Source: Leisingera sp. M658 (GTDB taxonomy: Bacteria > Pseudomonadota > Alphaproteobacteria > Rhodobacterales > Rhodobacteraceae). From it: a stretch of 64,000 nt of DNA. The notes below the pieces were generated by a model, which saw only the letters and a list, made by a program, of their open reading frames with translations, did not search any database and was not told the origin of the DNA. This document shows positions 16,817-23,972 of the stretch, one piece after another. The number at the start of each line of letters is the position of its first letter. The stretch's first letter is position 1. The stretch is taken from the NCBI RefSeq assembly GCF_025144145.1, contig NZ_CP083546.1, positions 2,992,501-3,056,500 on the forward strand, given 5' to 3'. The position numbers and the translations under genes were made by a program.

Positions 16817-17293
16817 TCAAACCCCGGCAGCAGATCCGGGCCGTGCGCGCGGCCGCTGGGTGTGCCAGATGGCGCCTTCGGGCGGGTTGACGATTTCATA
16901 CATGTAAACGCGCTTATCGTACCAATTGACGATCTTCTCCCGACCGTCTTCGAACACCACCACGCAATACCTGCCCCTGGCCGGGTCACAGCTGTCGCGG
17001 CCAAGCATGGTAACGATGACCGGATCCACCAGATGCCGGTTGAACAGCACGATCGCCTTGGTCTGCTTGCCCGAAACATACAAAGCACCTGCAAACAGGC
17101 CCGCGGCCAGCAGCACAAAACCCAGGCCCGAAAAATTCCGGAACGGGTTGACCTTTGCAAGCCCCGGAGCAAAGGCGACAAACACCATCCGCCCGAAAAT
17201 CCCGGTAAAAGCGATCAGGCCGAGCATTGCAAAGGTGCTGGTGGCCTCTTGCGAACCCGCGGCAAGCGCCGCCGGATCAATTCCCAATTCCAA
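16817..17293 (-). CDS. Conserved small membrane protein, function unknown
   Basis: About 158 residues if translation begins at TTG 17293, which sits seven bases after GGAG. The open frame continues up to an ATG at 17398, but the extra 35 residues are basic, irregular and without a good ribosome site. Two membrane helices are clear near the N-terminus (TFAMLGLIAFTGIFGRMVFV, then a second Gly/Ala/Leu-rich one ending in YVSG), followed by a roughly 90-residue soluble domain with WYDKRVYMYEIVNPPEG. No known family is recognised. It converges with scoB and diverges from the TetR gene. Confidence 0.65.
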   Translation of the reverse strand: MELGIDPAALAAGSQEATSTFAMLGLIAFTGIFGRMVFVAFAPGLAKVNPFRNFSGLGFVLLAAGLFAGALYVSGKQTKAIVLFNRHLVDPVIVTMLGRDSCDPARGRYCVVVFEDGREKIVNWYDKRVYMYEIVNPPEGAIWHTQRPRARPGSAAGV

Positions 17294-17424
17294 TTCCTGT
17301 CTCCAATTTCTCAAAGCCAAATGATGCGGCTCAATCCTGTCAATTCCTGCACCATAGCGGCGGCGGCAAGAAAAGGACAAAAACTTTGCAGAAAACACAC
17401 CATTTCAAGACGTTGCGGACTGGC

Positions 17425-17446
17425 CACTGGGCAGGTCACTGGGCAG
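17425..17446. promoter_or_regulatory. Tandem 10-bp direct repeat upstream of the TetR gene
   Basis: CACTGGGCAG occurs twice with a two-base gap (17425-17434 and 17437-17446), a 12-bp period, in the divergent region between the membrane-protein gene and the TetR gene. It may be a regulator site; TetR operators are usually inverted repeats, so it is not assigned to this TetR protein. Confidence 0.3.
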
Positions 17447-17552
17447 ACTCGCAGAACTCCGGTTATGCCCTGCTTTCGCTTGTTAAACTGATTTGAGTTG
17501 CCTGCCCCTTCCTCCGCCAATATGAACAGACCGGTACACATAGAGATGAATC

Positions 17553-18122
17553 ATGCGCCCGAACAAACGAGACGAATTGGTCCGCAAAGCCCTGGACGTG
17601 TTTTACCGCAGCGGATTTCACGCGACGGGAATGGACACGCTGGTCAAGGAAACCGGCGTCTCAAAAACCTCCATGTACAAGCATTTCCGCACCAAGGATG
17701 ACCTGATCAGTGCTGTTCTGCAGCTGCGGGACGAGAACTTCCGCAACTGGCTCTATGGCCGTATGGAGGCCCTGTCGGACACACCGGCGGGACAGCTGAT
17801 CGCTGTTTTCACCGCTCTGGGAGAGTGGTTCGGCAAGCCCGGGTTTGCCGGCTGCATGTTTGTAAAGGCCAGCTCTGAATTCCAGGACCATGCGCATCCG
17901 GTGTACCGGCAGTCCAGTGAACATAAGCAGATACTGCTGGACCATTTCACTGCGCTGGCCCAATCGGCCGGGGCGCCTGATCCCGCAGCATTGGCCCGGC
18001 AGCTTTTGATGCTGAAGGAAGGTGCCACTGTTCTGGCCGCCATGTCAGTCACCCCTGCCCCGGCAGAGGACGCACTGCAAACCGCGCGGATACTGTTGCA
18101 GCCTTATCTGAAAGACAGCTGA
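17553..18122 (+). CDS. TetR/AcrR family transcriptional regulator
   Basis: A 189-residue regulator. The N-terminal helix-turn-helix (about 6-52) reads ALDVFYRSGFHATGMDTLVK, then GVSKTSMYKHFRTKDDLI, the standard TetR_N pattern. The rest is a helical ligand-binding and dimerisation domain. It is divergent from the membrane-protein gene at 16817-17293, its likely local target, and convergent with the transglycosylase gene. The ligand is unknown. Confidence 0.92.
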   Translation: MRPNKRDELVRKALDVFYRSGFHATGMDTLVKETGVSKTSMYKHFRTKDDLISAVLQLRDENFRNWLYGRMEALSDTPAGQLIAVFTALGEWFGKPGFAGCMFVKASSEFQDHAHPVYRQSSEHKQILLDHFTALAQSAGAPDPAALARQLLMLKEGATVLAAMSVTPAPAEDALQTARILLQPYLKDS

Positions 18123-18129
18123 CCGCGCC

Positions 18130-18939
18130 TTACTTGCCCAACCTGAAAACGCATCCGTCGGACAAAAACTGCGGCGGTGTCATGCATAGGCCGCGCGCCA
18201 CCTGATAGGCGGCCAGGACCTTGGGCACATAGTCGCGTGTCTCGGCAAAGGGCGGCACCCCCTGGTGCGAGCGCACGGCCCCTTCGCCGGCATTATAGCC
18301 AGCCAGCACCAAAATCGGATCGCCGCCGAATTCCCCCATCAGCCAGTCGAGATACTGAATACCGCCAGCAATGTTCTGCCGCGCCTCCAGCGCGTCACTC
18401 ACCCCGAAACGTTTGGCAGTATCGGGCATCAGCTGCATCAGCCCCTGCGCCCCGGCAGCGCTGACCGCATCAGGCTTGCCGGCGGATTCGACAGCTATCA
18501 CAGCCAGGACCAAGGCCGGCGACACCTCGGTGCCCAGGCTTTCGGTCAGGATCTGCACCCCGCGTTCCTGCACAATATCCTGCATCAGTTGCAACCGCGG
18601 GGCCGCCAGGCCTTTGGCTCCGCTCAAGGCCTGCAGGGCGTCATCCAGACGCCCCGGCCCCGATCCCTCTAGTCCAAAGGCAACCTTATCCCAGAACCAG
18701 CCATAACGGCCGGCCGGCTTTGCGCTGCTGTCTGCGGCTGCTTTCAACGCAGGCGCCGGGGGGGCTGGCTCAGGCTGCGGCTCAATCTGTATGGTAATGC
18801 GCTTGCCTGTGCCGGACGCCGGCGGTTTGATGCGTTTTGCCTCGAACTGCGGAAAAGGCCGGGGCTGCACCTCCTCAGCCACTGCAGCCAGTGGCATGGC
18901 ACAGGCTGCCAGCGCCAATACAGTGTTCCCGAATGACAT
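18130..18939 (-). CDS. Lytic transglycosylase (SLT domain)
   Basis: A 269-residue periplasmic muramidase-type enzyme that cleaves peptidoglycan glycan strands. A signal peptide covers 1-21 (ending AAVAEE). A Pro-rich linker (about 50-68) precedes the SLT domain (about 130-250): catalytic Glu151 in AVIAVESAGKPDAVS, GLMQLMP (166-172) and a later AGYNAGEGAV. It ends seven bases from the stop of the convergent TetR gene. It lies beside the tad locus and could locally open the wall for pilus assembly, but its strand is opposite and linkage is only suggestive. Confidence 0.93.
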   Translation of the reverse strand: MSFGNTVLALAACAMPLAAVAEEVQPRPFPQFEAKRIKPPASGTGKRITIQIEPQPEPAPPAPALKAAADSSAKPAGRYGWFWDKVAFGLEGSGPGRLDDALQALSGAKGLAAPRLQLMQDIVQERGVQILTESLGTEVSPALVLAVIAVESAGKPDAVSAAGAQGLMQLMPDTAKRFGVSDALEARQNIAGGIQYLDWLMGEFGGDPILVLAGYNAGEGAVRSHQGVPPFAETRDYVPKVLAAYQVARGLCMTPPQFLSDGCVFRLGK

Positions 18940-19294
18940 TGCCCTGCCTGCCTGCGGTTTCAGTTCGTTCCAATCTGTGAAAATTGACGCCCGAAGGCCA
19001 GTATTCCTGCCCCGGAATCTGGCGCAACCGCCTTATTTGCCCCGGACTGGCGCTGAAATATCACGGGGCACGGTGAAGTAACAAAAAATTAATGCAGCAA
19101 AAACAGCAGGATGCGCAAGTTATTGCCGAAAAGTAAAAATTGGGCAGCTATTTCCGGGTTTCAGCCCAAATCCTGCCACGCTGCACTGGCTATATGTATT
19201 CATCCAAGCCGGACAGTGGTCGAGCAGGTGAGAGAGCAGACCCTGGCGAGATGGCGGGATTACACATTCAGAGATCCTTTGGAGGGACCGAACC
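18940..19294. other. 355-base gap: divergent region upstream of pilin 1
   Basis: No gene is seen. A direct repeat TGCCCCGG...CTGGCGC occurs at 19008-19025 and 19038-19053. From 19122 on the sequence is one arm of the pilin duplication. It shares with the second copy the blocks ATTGGGCAGC, AATCCTGCCACGCT and CTGGCTATATGTATTCATCC, the last being the best candidate for the pilin promoter -10 region. The pilin ribosome site GGAGGG precedes the ATG by seven bases. Confidence 0.6.
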
Positions 19295-19486
19295 ATGATC
19301 AAGTTTTTCAAAAGCTTCCGCAAAGACTTCCGCAAAGACGAATCCGGCGCCGTGACCGTTGACTGGGTCGTGCTGACCGCAGCTGTCGCCGCACTGGGCG
19401 GCGTGGTTTACACCGCTGTGCAGGATGGCGCTTCCACCTTGTCGAGCGACACCGGTTCCTACCTGAAGACCAAAAAACCGACCTAA
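19295..19486 (+). CDS. Flp-type pilin, copy 1
   Basis: A 63-residue class IVb (Flp/Fap) prepilin. The short basic leader ends DESG at residue 18, with cleavage expected after Gly18 by the TadV/CpaA peptidase. The mature form begins AVTVDWVVLTAA, a hydrophobic helix to about residue 43, and ends in a short polar Lys-rich tail. The canonical Flp Glu5-Tyr6 is Asp-Trp here. The strong ribosome site GGAGGG and a dedicated terminator fit a highly expressed structural subunit. A near-identical paralogue follows 589 bases on. Confidence 0.92.
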   Translation: MIKFFKSFRKDFRKDESGAVTVDWVVLTAAVAALGGVVYTAVQDGASTLSSDTGSYLKTKKPT

Positions 19487-19883
19487 TTGCCGGCGGCGGC
19501 GGCGTATATACCGCATCGCGACACCGCAATTCGGGCCGCTCTCTTCGGAGGGCGGCCTATTCCGTTTCCGCTCGACTGCGGGAAAGTCCGGACCTGCATT
19601 TTCAACCGGCTGGAACCTTGAAAGCCCCGGCACGCGGGAAGATCCGCCAACCCCGCAATATTCTTTCCGCTTAGCTGTAGAAGACGCCCTTTCTGACACA
19701 TGCAGTTTCTTGCCAAAAAGTTAAAATTGGGCAGCCAATTCCGAATTCTCGCCCCAATCCTGCCACGCTCCGCTGGCTATATGTATTCATCCAAGCCGGT
19801 CAGTGCCCAAGCAGGTGAGAGAGCAGGCCCTGGCAAAACGGCGGGACAGCATTAATTCAGAGATCCTTTGGAGGGACCGAACC
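19487..19883. other. 397-base gap between the two tandem pilin genes
   Basis: It contains the copy 1 terminator (19534-19557), about 150 bases of sequence without a recognised feature (19563-19709), and the copy 2 upstream region with the same promoter-like blocks as copy 1. No coding frame is convincing; short frames here are in the pilin leader region and lack support. Confidence 0.6.
19534..19557 (+). terminator. UUCG-tetraloop terminator of pilin 1
   Basis: GGCCGCTCTC (19534-19543), loop TTCG, GAGGGCGGCC (19548-19557): a 10-bp stem with one T-G wobble closed by the very stable C(UUCG)G tetraloop. The T-tract is short (TATTCC), so it may be a 3'-stabilising or partly read-through structure. 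Confidence 0.8.
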
Positions 19884-20075
19884 ATGATCAAGTTTTTCAA
19901 AAGCTTCCGCAAAGACTTCCGCAAAGACGAATCCGGCGCTGTGACCGTTGACTGGGTCGTACTGACCGCAGCTGTCGCCGCACTGGGTGGCGTGGTCTAC
20001 ACCGCTGTTCAGGATGGCGCGTCCACCCTGGCAAGCGACACCGGCTCCTACCTGAAAGGCAAGAAGCCGACCTGA
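19884..20075 (+). CDS. Flp-type pilin, copy 2
   Basis: A 63-residue prepilin identical to copy 1 except Ser51 to Ala and Thr59 to Gly near the C-terminal tail. The leader cleavage site (Gly18) and the Asp5-Trp6 mature motif are the same. The start is the ATG after GGAGGGACCGAACC; an upstream in-frame ATG would add 27 residues that are non-coding in copy 1. Two near-identical copies may raise pilin dose or allow mixed filaments. Confidence 0.92.
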   Translation: MIKFFKSFRKDFRKDESGAVTVDWVVLTAAVAALGGVVYTAVQDGASTLASDTGSYLKGKKPT

Positions 20076-20118
20076 TCGCAGGCGGTGGCATCCAATCCGC
20101 ACCGCAGCACAGTAATTC

Positions 20119-20148
20119 GGGCCACTCTCTTCGGAGGGTGGCCCTTTT
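20119..20148 (+). terminator. UUCG-tetraloop terminator of pilin 2
   Basis: GGGCCACTCTC (20119-20129), loop TTCG, GAGGGTGGCCC (20134-20144), then TTTT. Compared with the pilin 1 terminator a C-G... stem pair G-C is changed to A-T on both sides (CCGC/GCGG to CCAC/GTGG), which preserves pairing. Confidence 0.92.
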
Positions 20149-20312
20149 CATTCGGCACTTCTGCAATGAGGCTGGTCCCGCGTAAAGTTTTCTGGCGAAA
20201 TCAACCGATTAACATGAGCTTGGGAAGTGGGATGCGAGACAAACCCTGCGCCAAAAAGTGCTTCCTTCCTTACCTCTCACATTAATAGGTTATTAGGCAA
20301 AAAGCACGGATT

Positions 20313-20333
20313 ACGCCCCATTAACGCCCCATT
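20313..20333. promoter_or_regulatory. Helically phased direct repeat upstream of pilin 3
   Basis: ACGCCCCATT occurs at 20313-20322 and 20324-20333, an 11-bp period, so both copies face the same side of the helix. It is about 90 bases before the pilin 3 start. It is a candidate activator site for the third pilin and the downstream cpaB operon. Confidence 0.45.
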
Positions 20334-20418
20334 CATGAAGCTTAATGATACTAACACGGGATTGCTTTCAGCAGGCGATCCTATCCCTTGAATCCCTTTG
20401 GGCAGCGAGGTCCGCAAC

Positions 20419-20595
20419 ATGAAGAAACTATGGTCATTCATTGCCAGTGACGACGGAGCGGTAACCGTTGACTGGGTTATCCTAGCCGCCGCCGCAATCG
20501 GGCTGGCCGTATTGATTGCCGGGATGACGCAAGACGGCGCGCTTGGCCTGGCCCAGGGGCTGGCAGACTATATGAGCAATTGGAACTTTGGCTGA
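20419..20595 (+). CDS. Flp-type pilin-like protein (third, divergent paralogue)
   Basis: A 58-residue protein with a short leader, a cleavage site at Gly13 (ASDDG/AVTVDW) and a hydrophobic helix to about residue 36. It shares the mature N-terminus AVTVDW with the tandem pilins but diverges afterwards (ILAAAAIGLAVLIAG, then a tail ending NWNFG). It may be a minor pilin or a pilin for a different condition. The start is the ATG after GAGG; an upstream in-frame start would add seven residues. It has its own upstream region and a hairpin between it and cpaB. Confidence 0.85.
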   Translation: MKKLWSFIASDDGAVTVDWVILAAAAIGLAVLIAGMTQDGALGLAQGLADYMSNWNFG

Positions 20596-20641
20596 GGCTT
20601 GGCGGACACCATCAATTGCCGCCGCAGTTCGAGTGATCCAG

Positions 20642-20672
20642 CAGCCGGTTCCGCCCCGCGGGGCGCCGGCTG
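20642..20672 (+). other. Strong hairpin between pilin 3 and cpaB
   Basis: An outer stem CAGCCGG (20642-20648) with CCGGCTG (20666-20672) encloses CGCCCC/GGGGCG (20652-20657 with 20660-20665). No T-run follows, so it probably stabilises the pilin 3 message or partly stops transcription into cpaB, 21 bases downstream. This would let the pilin be made in excess over the machine. Confidence 0.55.
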
Positions 20673-20693
20673 AAATCTATGAGAGGTAACACA

Positions 20694-21551
20694 ATGCGTG
20701 CAGTTTTCGGACTGGTGCTGATTGTCGGTGTGGCCCTCGCGGGCGGCGCCGTCATGATGGCAAAAAACTATATCTCGGCCTATCAGAATGAACTGGCGCG
20801 CGAACGCGCGGCCCGCGCCGAAGCGGTACCGCTGGTGGATGTTTTTGTCGCCACCAAACCCTTGAAATACGGCGAGCGGCTGTCCCAGGACGCAGTGCGC
20901 ACCGTGCGCTGGCCCGAAGATGCCATTCCCGAAGGTGCCTATATCACCCATGAAGAGCTGTTTCCGCCGCATGCCGGTGATCAGCTGAGAGTGGTTCTGC
21001 GCGCCATGGAAACGGATGAGGCCATCATGGCCCTCAAGGTCACGGCACCTGGCGAAGACGCCGGCATCACATCGCGGTTGCAGCGCGGTATGCGCGCCTT
21101 TGCAATCAAGGTCGATGTCTCCTCAGGCGTTTCGGGTTTCCTGCGGCCTGGCGACAAAGTGGACGTCTATTGGACTGGCATGATGCCGGGATCGGCCGGC
21201 AACCGCGGTGAGGTCACCCGCCTGATCCAAACCAATGTCGAACTGGTGGCCATTGACCAAAGCGCCGGCGGCGACATCAACGAAGCCGTCATTGCCCGCA
21301 CCGTCACCGTTGCGGCCCACCCCAGGCAGGTCGCCGCACTGGCACAGGCGCAAACCACCGGACGGCTGTCGCTGGCCCTGGTCGGCGCCGGGGATGACAC
21401 CATTGCTTCGTTTGTCGAAGTGGACCAGCGCAGCCTGCTGGGCCTGGGGGCATTGGAAGCGCCGCAAGAAGTGGAAAAGGAAAAAGTCTGCACCATCCGC
21501 ACTCGCCGCGGCGCTGAGGTTGTTGAAATTCCAATCCCCTGCACCAACTAG
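20694..21551 (+). CDS. cpaB: Flp pilus assembly protein CpaB/RcpC
   Basis: A 285-residue periplasmic protein anchored by an N-terminal helix (about 3-23). A SAF-like domain (about 45-105) contains PLKYGERLSQDAVRTVRWP. A C-terminal part has FAIKVDVSSGVSGFLRPGDK, typical of CpaB, which works with the secretin to let the pilus pass the outer membrane. The start is the second of two in-frame ATGs, because GAGAGG lies seven bases before it. Confidence 0.93.
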   Translation: MRAVFGLVLIVGVALAGGAVMMAKNYISAYQNELARERAARAEAVPLVDVFVATKPLKYGERLSQDAVRTVRWPEDAIPEGAYITHEELFPPHAGDQLRVVLRAMETDEAIMALKVTAPGEDAGITSRLQRGMRAFAIKVDVSSGVSGFLRPGDKVDVYWTGMMPGSAGNRGEVTRLIQTNVELVAIDQSAGGDINEAVIARTVTVAAHPRQVAALAQAQTTGRLSLALVGAGDDTIASFVEVDQRSLLGLGALEAPQEVEKEKVCTIRTRRGAEVVEIPIPCTN

Positions 21552-21584
21552 GAATTTCATTTCCGCGCGGACCGTTAACAGGTT

Positions 21585-21618
21585 CAGCCGTCCTTTTTCA
21601 GCAAAGGGCGGCTGTTTT
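21585..21618 (+). terminator. Terminator or attenuator between cpaB and cpaC
   Basis: CAGCCGTCCTTT (21585-21596) pairs with AAAGGGCGGCTG (21603-21614), 12 bp with one T-G wobble, and TTTT follows. It is 33 bases after cpaB and about 150 before cpaC. It looks like a true intrinsic terminator inside the tad gene string, so cpaC may have its own promoter. Confidence 0.75.
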
Positions 21619-21766
21619 GCCTGTTGCGCAGGCCCCACAATGGCCCGCAGACGGGAACACCCCAGAAGCCATTGATTCTTGCAATAATTCGGGATCTGCA
21701 CCACAGTGCCCGAAAGAGCGGGCAAAAAGACCCGGATTTTGAGGCGTGATCGGAAAGGCAGGTCAC

Positions 21767-23173
21767 ATGGCAATTGGACGGTTCGTAGCGGCGGCCCTGG
21801 TGGGTCTATCGCTTATTGGTATGCCACAGGCAGATGGGGCATCAGCGCAATCCTTGCGGGTGGTGAAAAAAGGCACGGTTTCACGACTGGACGTGCCGAT
21901 GAATCGCGCCGTGGTGGTGGAAAGCGAAACCCCTTTTGCTGAGCTCAGCATCGCCAACCCCGGCATTGCAGATATTTCCTCCCTGTCCGACCGCACGATC
22001 TATGTGCTGGGCAAGTCGCCCGGCCTGACCACGCTGACGCTGCTTGATGGTTCCGGCCGGCTGATCACCAATGTGGACGTGCGGGTGGCCGCGGATGTGA
22101 CCGAATTCAAGGAACGTCTGCGCCAGATCCTGCCTAATGAAAAAATTGAAGTCCGCACCGCCAACGACGGCATCGTTTTGTCCGGCACCGTGTCCAGCGC
22201 AGTGCGGCTGCAGCGGGCGCTGGACCTGGCCGAACGCTATGCGCCGGAGCGGGTCAGCAATCTGATGTCGGTCGGCGGTGTGCAGCAGGTCATGCTTAAG
22301 GTCCGCTTTGCCGAAATGCAGCGTTCAGTCTCAAAGTCGCTGAGCGCCTCGCTGGGCTTTAACGGCGGCACCGGCAATGGCCGCACCGGCGGCATCAACA
22401 CGTTGAACACATCCGGCGCGCTGGCCAACTCGCTGGCCGGCAACATCCCTGCCGCCAACGAGAACACCGGCGCCTTCCTGTTCGGCTTCAACGCAGGTTC
22501 CGTCCAGGTCAGCCTGCTGCTCGAAGCACTGGAGCAAAAAGGCGTTGTCCGCACCCTGGCAGAGCCCAACCTTTCCGCCCTGTCAGGGCAGGAGGCGAAA
22601 TTCCTGGCTGGCGGCGAATACCCGGTTCCGATTGCTCAGGAAGGCGGCGTCATCACTGTTGAATTCAAACCCTTCGGGATTGAGCTGAATTTCATTCCCA
22701 GGGTGATCGACGGCGATCTAATCAATCTTGAACTGAATGCTGCTGTGTCGGCCATCGACCCGTCCAATGCGCTGGAGCTGAGCGGCCTGACCATCGACGC
22801 CTTCACGCGGCGCGAGACCTCGACCACGGTGGAAATGCGCGACGGCGAGAGCTTTGCCATCGCCGGGCTGATCCGTGATGAATTTCTCGACAACTCTTCA
22901 CAGCTGCCCTGGCTTGGCGACGTGCCGGTGCTGGGCGCGCTGTTCCGCAGCGCCGATTACCAGCGCGAACAGACCGAGCTGGTGATTATCGTCAGCGCCC
23001 ACCTGGTGACCCCGACCCGCGGCGAGGCGCTGACCCTGCCGACCGACCGGGTGGCGCCGCCAAGCGAAAAGGATCTGTTTCTGTTCGGGCGCACCTCCCG
23101 CACCAAAAACGGACCGGCGGCCGAAGTGGCCAAGCAGGATTTCAACGGCTCATACGGCTACGTGCTGGACTGA
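21767..23173 (+). CDS. cpaC: Flp pilus secretin CpaC/RcpA
   Basis: A 468-residue outer-membrane secretin. It has a signal peptide (about 1-28), a pilus-assembly N-domain (about 30-105, with SRLDVPMNRAVVVE and ANPGIADISSLSDRTIYVLG), a BON-like stretch (about 110-165) and the secretin core (about 235-430) with EPNLSALSGQEAKFLAGGE and the SQLPWLGDVPVLGALFRS signature. It forms the gated ring through which the pilus leaves the cell. The start was placed at the ATG beginning the signal peptide. It follows an internal terminator. Confidence 0.95.
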   Translation: MAIGRFVAAALVGLSLIGMPQADGASAQSLRVVKKGTVSRLDVPMNRAVVVESETPFAELSIANPGIADISSLSDRTIYVLGKSPGLTTLTLLDGSGRLITNVDVRVAADVTEFKERLRQILPNEKIEVRTANDGIVLSGTVSSAVRLQRALDLAERYAPERVSNLMSVGGVQQVMLKVRFAEMQRSVSKSLSASLGFNGGTGNGRTGGINTLNTSGALANSLAGNIPAANENTGAFLFGFNAGSVQVSLLLEALEQKGVVRTLAEPNLSALSGQEAKFLAGGEYPVPIAQEGGVITVEFKPFGIELNFIPRVIDGDLINLELNAAVSAIDPSNALELSGLTIDAFTRRETSTTVEMRDGESFAIAGLIRDEFLDNSSQLPWLGDVPVLGALFRSADYQREQTELVIIVSAHLVTPTRGEALTLPTDRVAPPSEKDLFLFGRTSRTKNGPAAEVAKQDFNGSYGYVLD

Positions 23174-23188
23174 TAGGGAGTGGCACAG

Positions 23189-23818
23189 ATGATCAGAACC
23201 GCTGCAATTTTCGGCATTCTTCTGGCCGCAGCCGCCTGCGAACGGGAGGCAGGCCGCGAGCTGAACCGCTCAGGCGACTTTGGCGAAGCGACCCTCAGCA
23301 ATGCGGCAGTGATGAGCGGTGAGCGCAGCTTTGCCATCCAATTGGCCGGCCGGTTCGCCAAAGAAGTGCCCACGACGATCAACTTCGATTTTGACAGCGC
23401 CCGGCTGGATCAGACCGCGCGGTCTGTTCTGGACCGCCAGGCAGTCTGGATCAAGCAATTCCCCGAGGTGCGATTCCGCGTCTTCGGCCACACCGACGCG
23501 GTCGGCAGCAACGGCTATAACAAATCCCTCGGCTTGCGCCGGGCCCGCGCGGCTGTGAACTATCTGGTTTCCCGCGGCATCAGCCGCAGCCGGCTGGAAG
23601 CAGTGATTTCTCATGGTGAAACCCAGCCGCTTGTCCCGACACCTGAGCGCGAACGCCGCAACCGCCGGACGGTGACCGAGGTCAGCGGATTCCTTAAGCG
23701 CCACCCGACGGTGCTGGACGGGAAATACGCCCAGATTATCTATCGCGAATATCTGGAAAGCGCGATTCCGGGCACCACCTTGACCGAACAGCAGTCGCTG
23801 GAGCGCACGCTGCAGTAG
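23189..23818 (+). CDS. OmpA-family lipoprotein of the tad locus
   Basis: A 209-residue predicted lipoprotein: the signal ends AAAAC with lipidated Cys17. An OmpA/Pal peptidoglycan-binding domain spans about 65-165, with INFDFDSARLD and FGHTDAVGSNGYNKSLGLRR, including the Asp and Arg that hold diaminopimelate. It lies between the secretin and CpaE genes as in other Rhodobacterales tad loci, and may anchor the secretin ring to the wall. The ATG was chosen eight bases after GGGAG. Confidence 0.9.
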   Translation: MIRTAAIFGILLAAAACEREAGRELNRSGDFGEATLSNAAVMSGERSFAIQLAGRFAKEVPTTINFDFDSARLDQTARSVLDRQAVWIKQFPEVRFRVFGHTDAVGSNGYNKSLGLRRARAAVNYLVSRGISRSRLEAVISHGETQPLVPTPERERRNRRTVTEVSGFLKRHPTVLDGKYAQIIYREYLESAIPGTTLTEQQSLERTLQ

Positions 23819-23858
23819 GCAGAAGACGCGGCCAGCTGGTTACGAAGTAGTAACAATT

Positions 23859-23878
23859 CCCCAGATTTGGGGATTTTT
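23859..23878 (+). terminator. Short hairpin with T-run before cpaE
   Basis: CCCCA-GATT-TGGGG (23859-23872) then ATTTTT. The stem is only five pairs, so termination is probably partial. Just upstream is an inverted repeat GTTAC-N6-GTAAC (23839-23854), a possible regulator site. It lies in the 154-base gap between the OmpA-like gene and cpaE. Confidence 0.45.
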
Positions 23879-23972
23879 GGCCCCAATATCGCCTAGATTG
23901 CCACCGACATTGTTTCCAAGAGGCGGACTGTGCCCAAAGCCCGGTCTGCCCAAGTGAACAAGGATGATGGCG

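Larger units (their letters stand above)
19122..19562 (+). repeat. Pilin gene unit, tandem duplication copy 1
   Basis: A whole transcription unit (upstream block, ribosome site, pilin gene and UUCG hairpin terminator) is repeated at 19710-20150, offset by 589 bases. Coding identity is very high, with two residues different in 63. The upstream region is patchily conserved around promoter-like blocks, and the terminator stem has a compensatory pair change. This is a recent tandem gene duplication that kept its regulatory parts. Confidence 0.9.
19710..20150 (+). repeat. Pilin gene unit, tandem duplication copy 2
   Basis: Second copy of the unit described at 19122-19562. It retains the ribosome site and about 25 bases before the ATG almost unchanged. 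Its terminator has a full T-run and one base pair exchanged relative to copy 1. Confidence 0.9.
20076..20418. other. 343-base gap between pilin 2 and pilin 3
   Basis: The pilin 2 terminator is at 20119-20148. From about 20200 the composition becomes more A+T-rich than the neighbours, as expected for a promoter region, and it carries an 11-bp tandem repeat (20313-20333). No gene was found. Confidence 0.6.

Noticed and set aside
19008-19053. TGCCCCGG...CTGGCGC direct repeat as a mobile element end
   Set aside because: The two copies are only 30 bases apart with a 2-base difference and no flanking transposase, so at most a regulatory repeat.
20281-20345. CtrA site (TTAA-N7-TTAA) before pilin 3
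   Set aside because: TTAA halves are present (20283, 20321) but not at the 7-base spacing.
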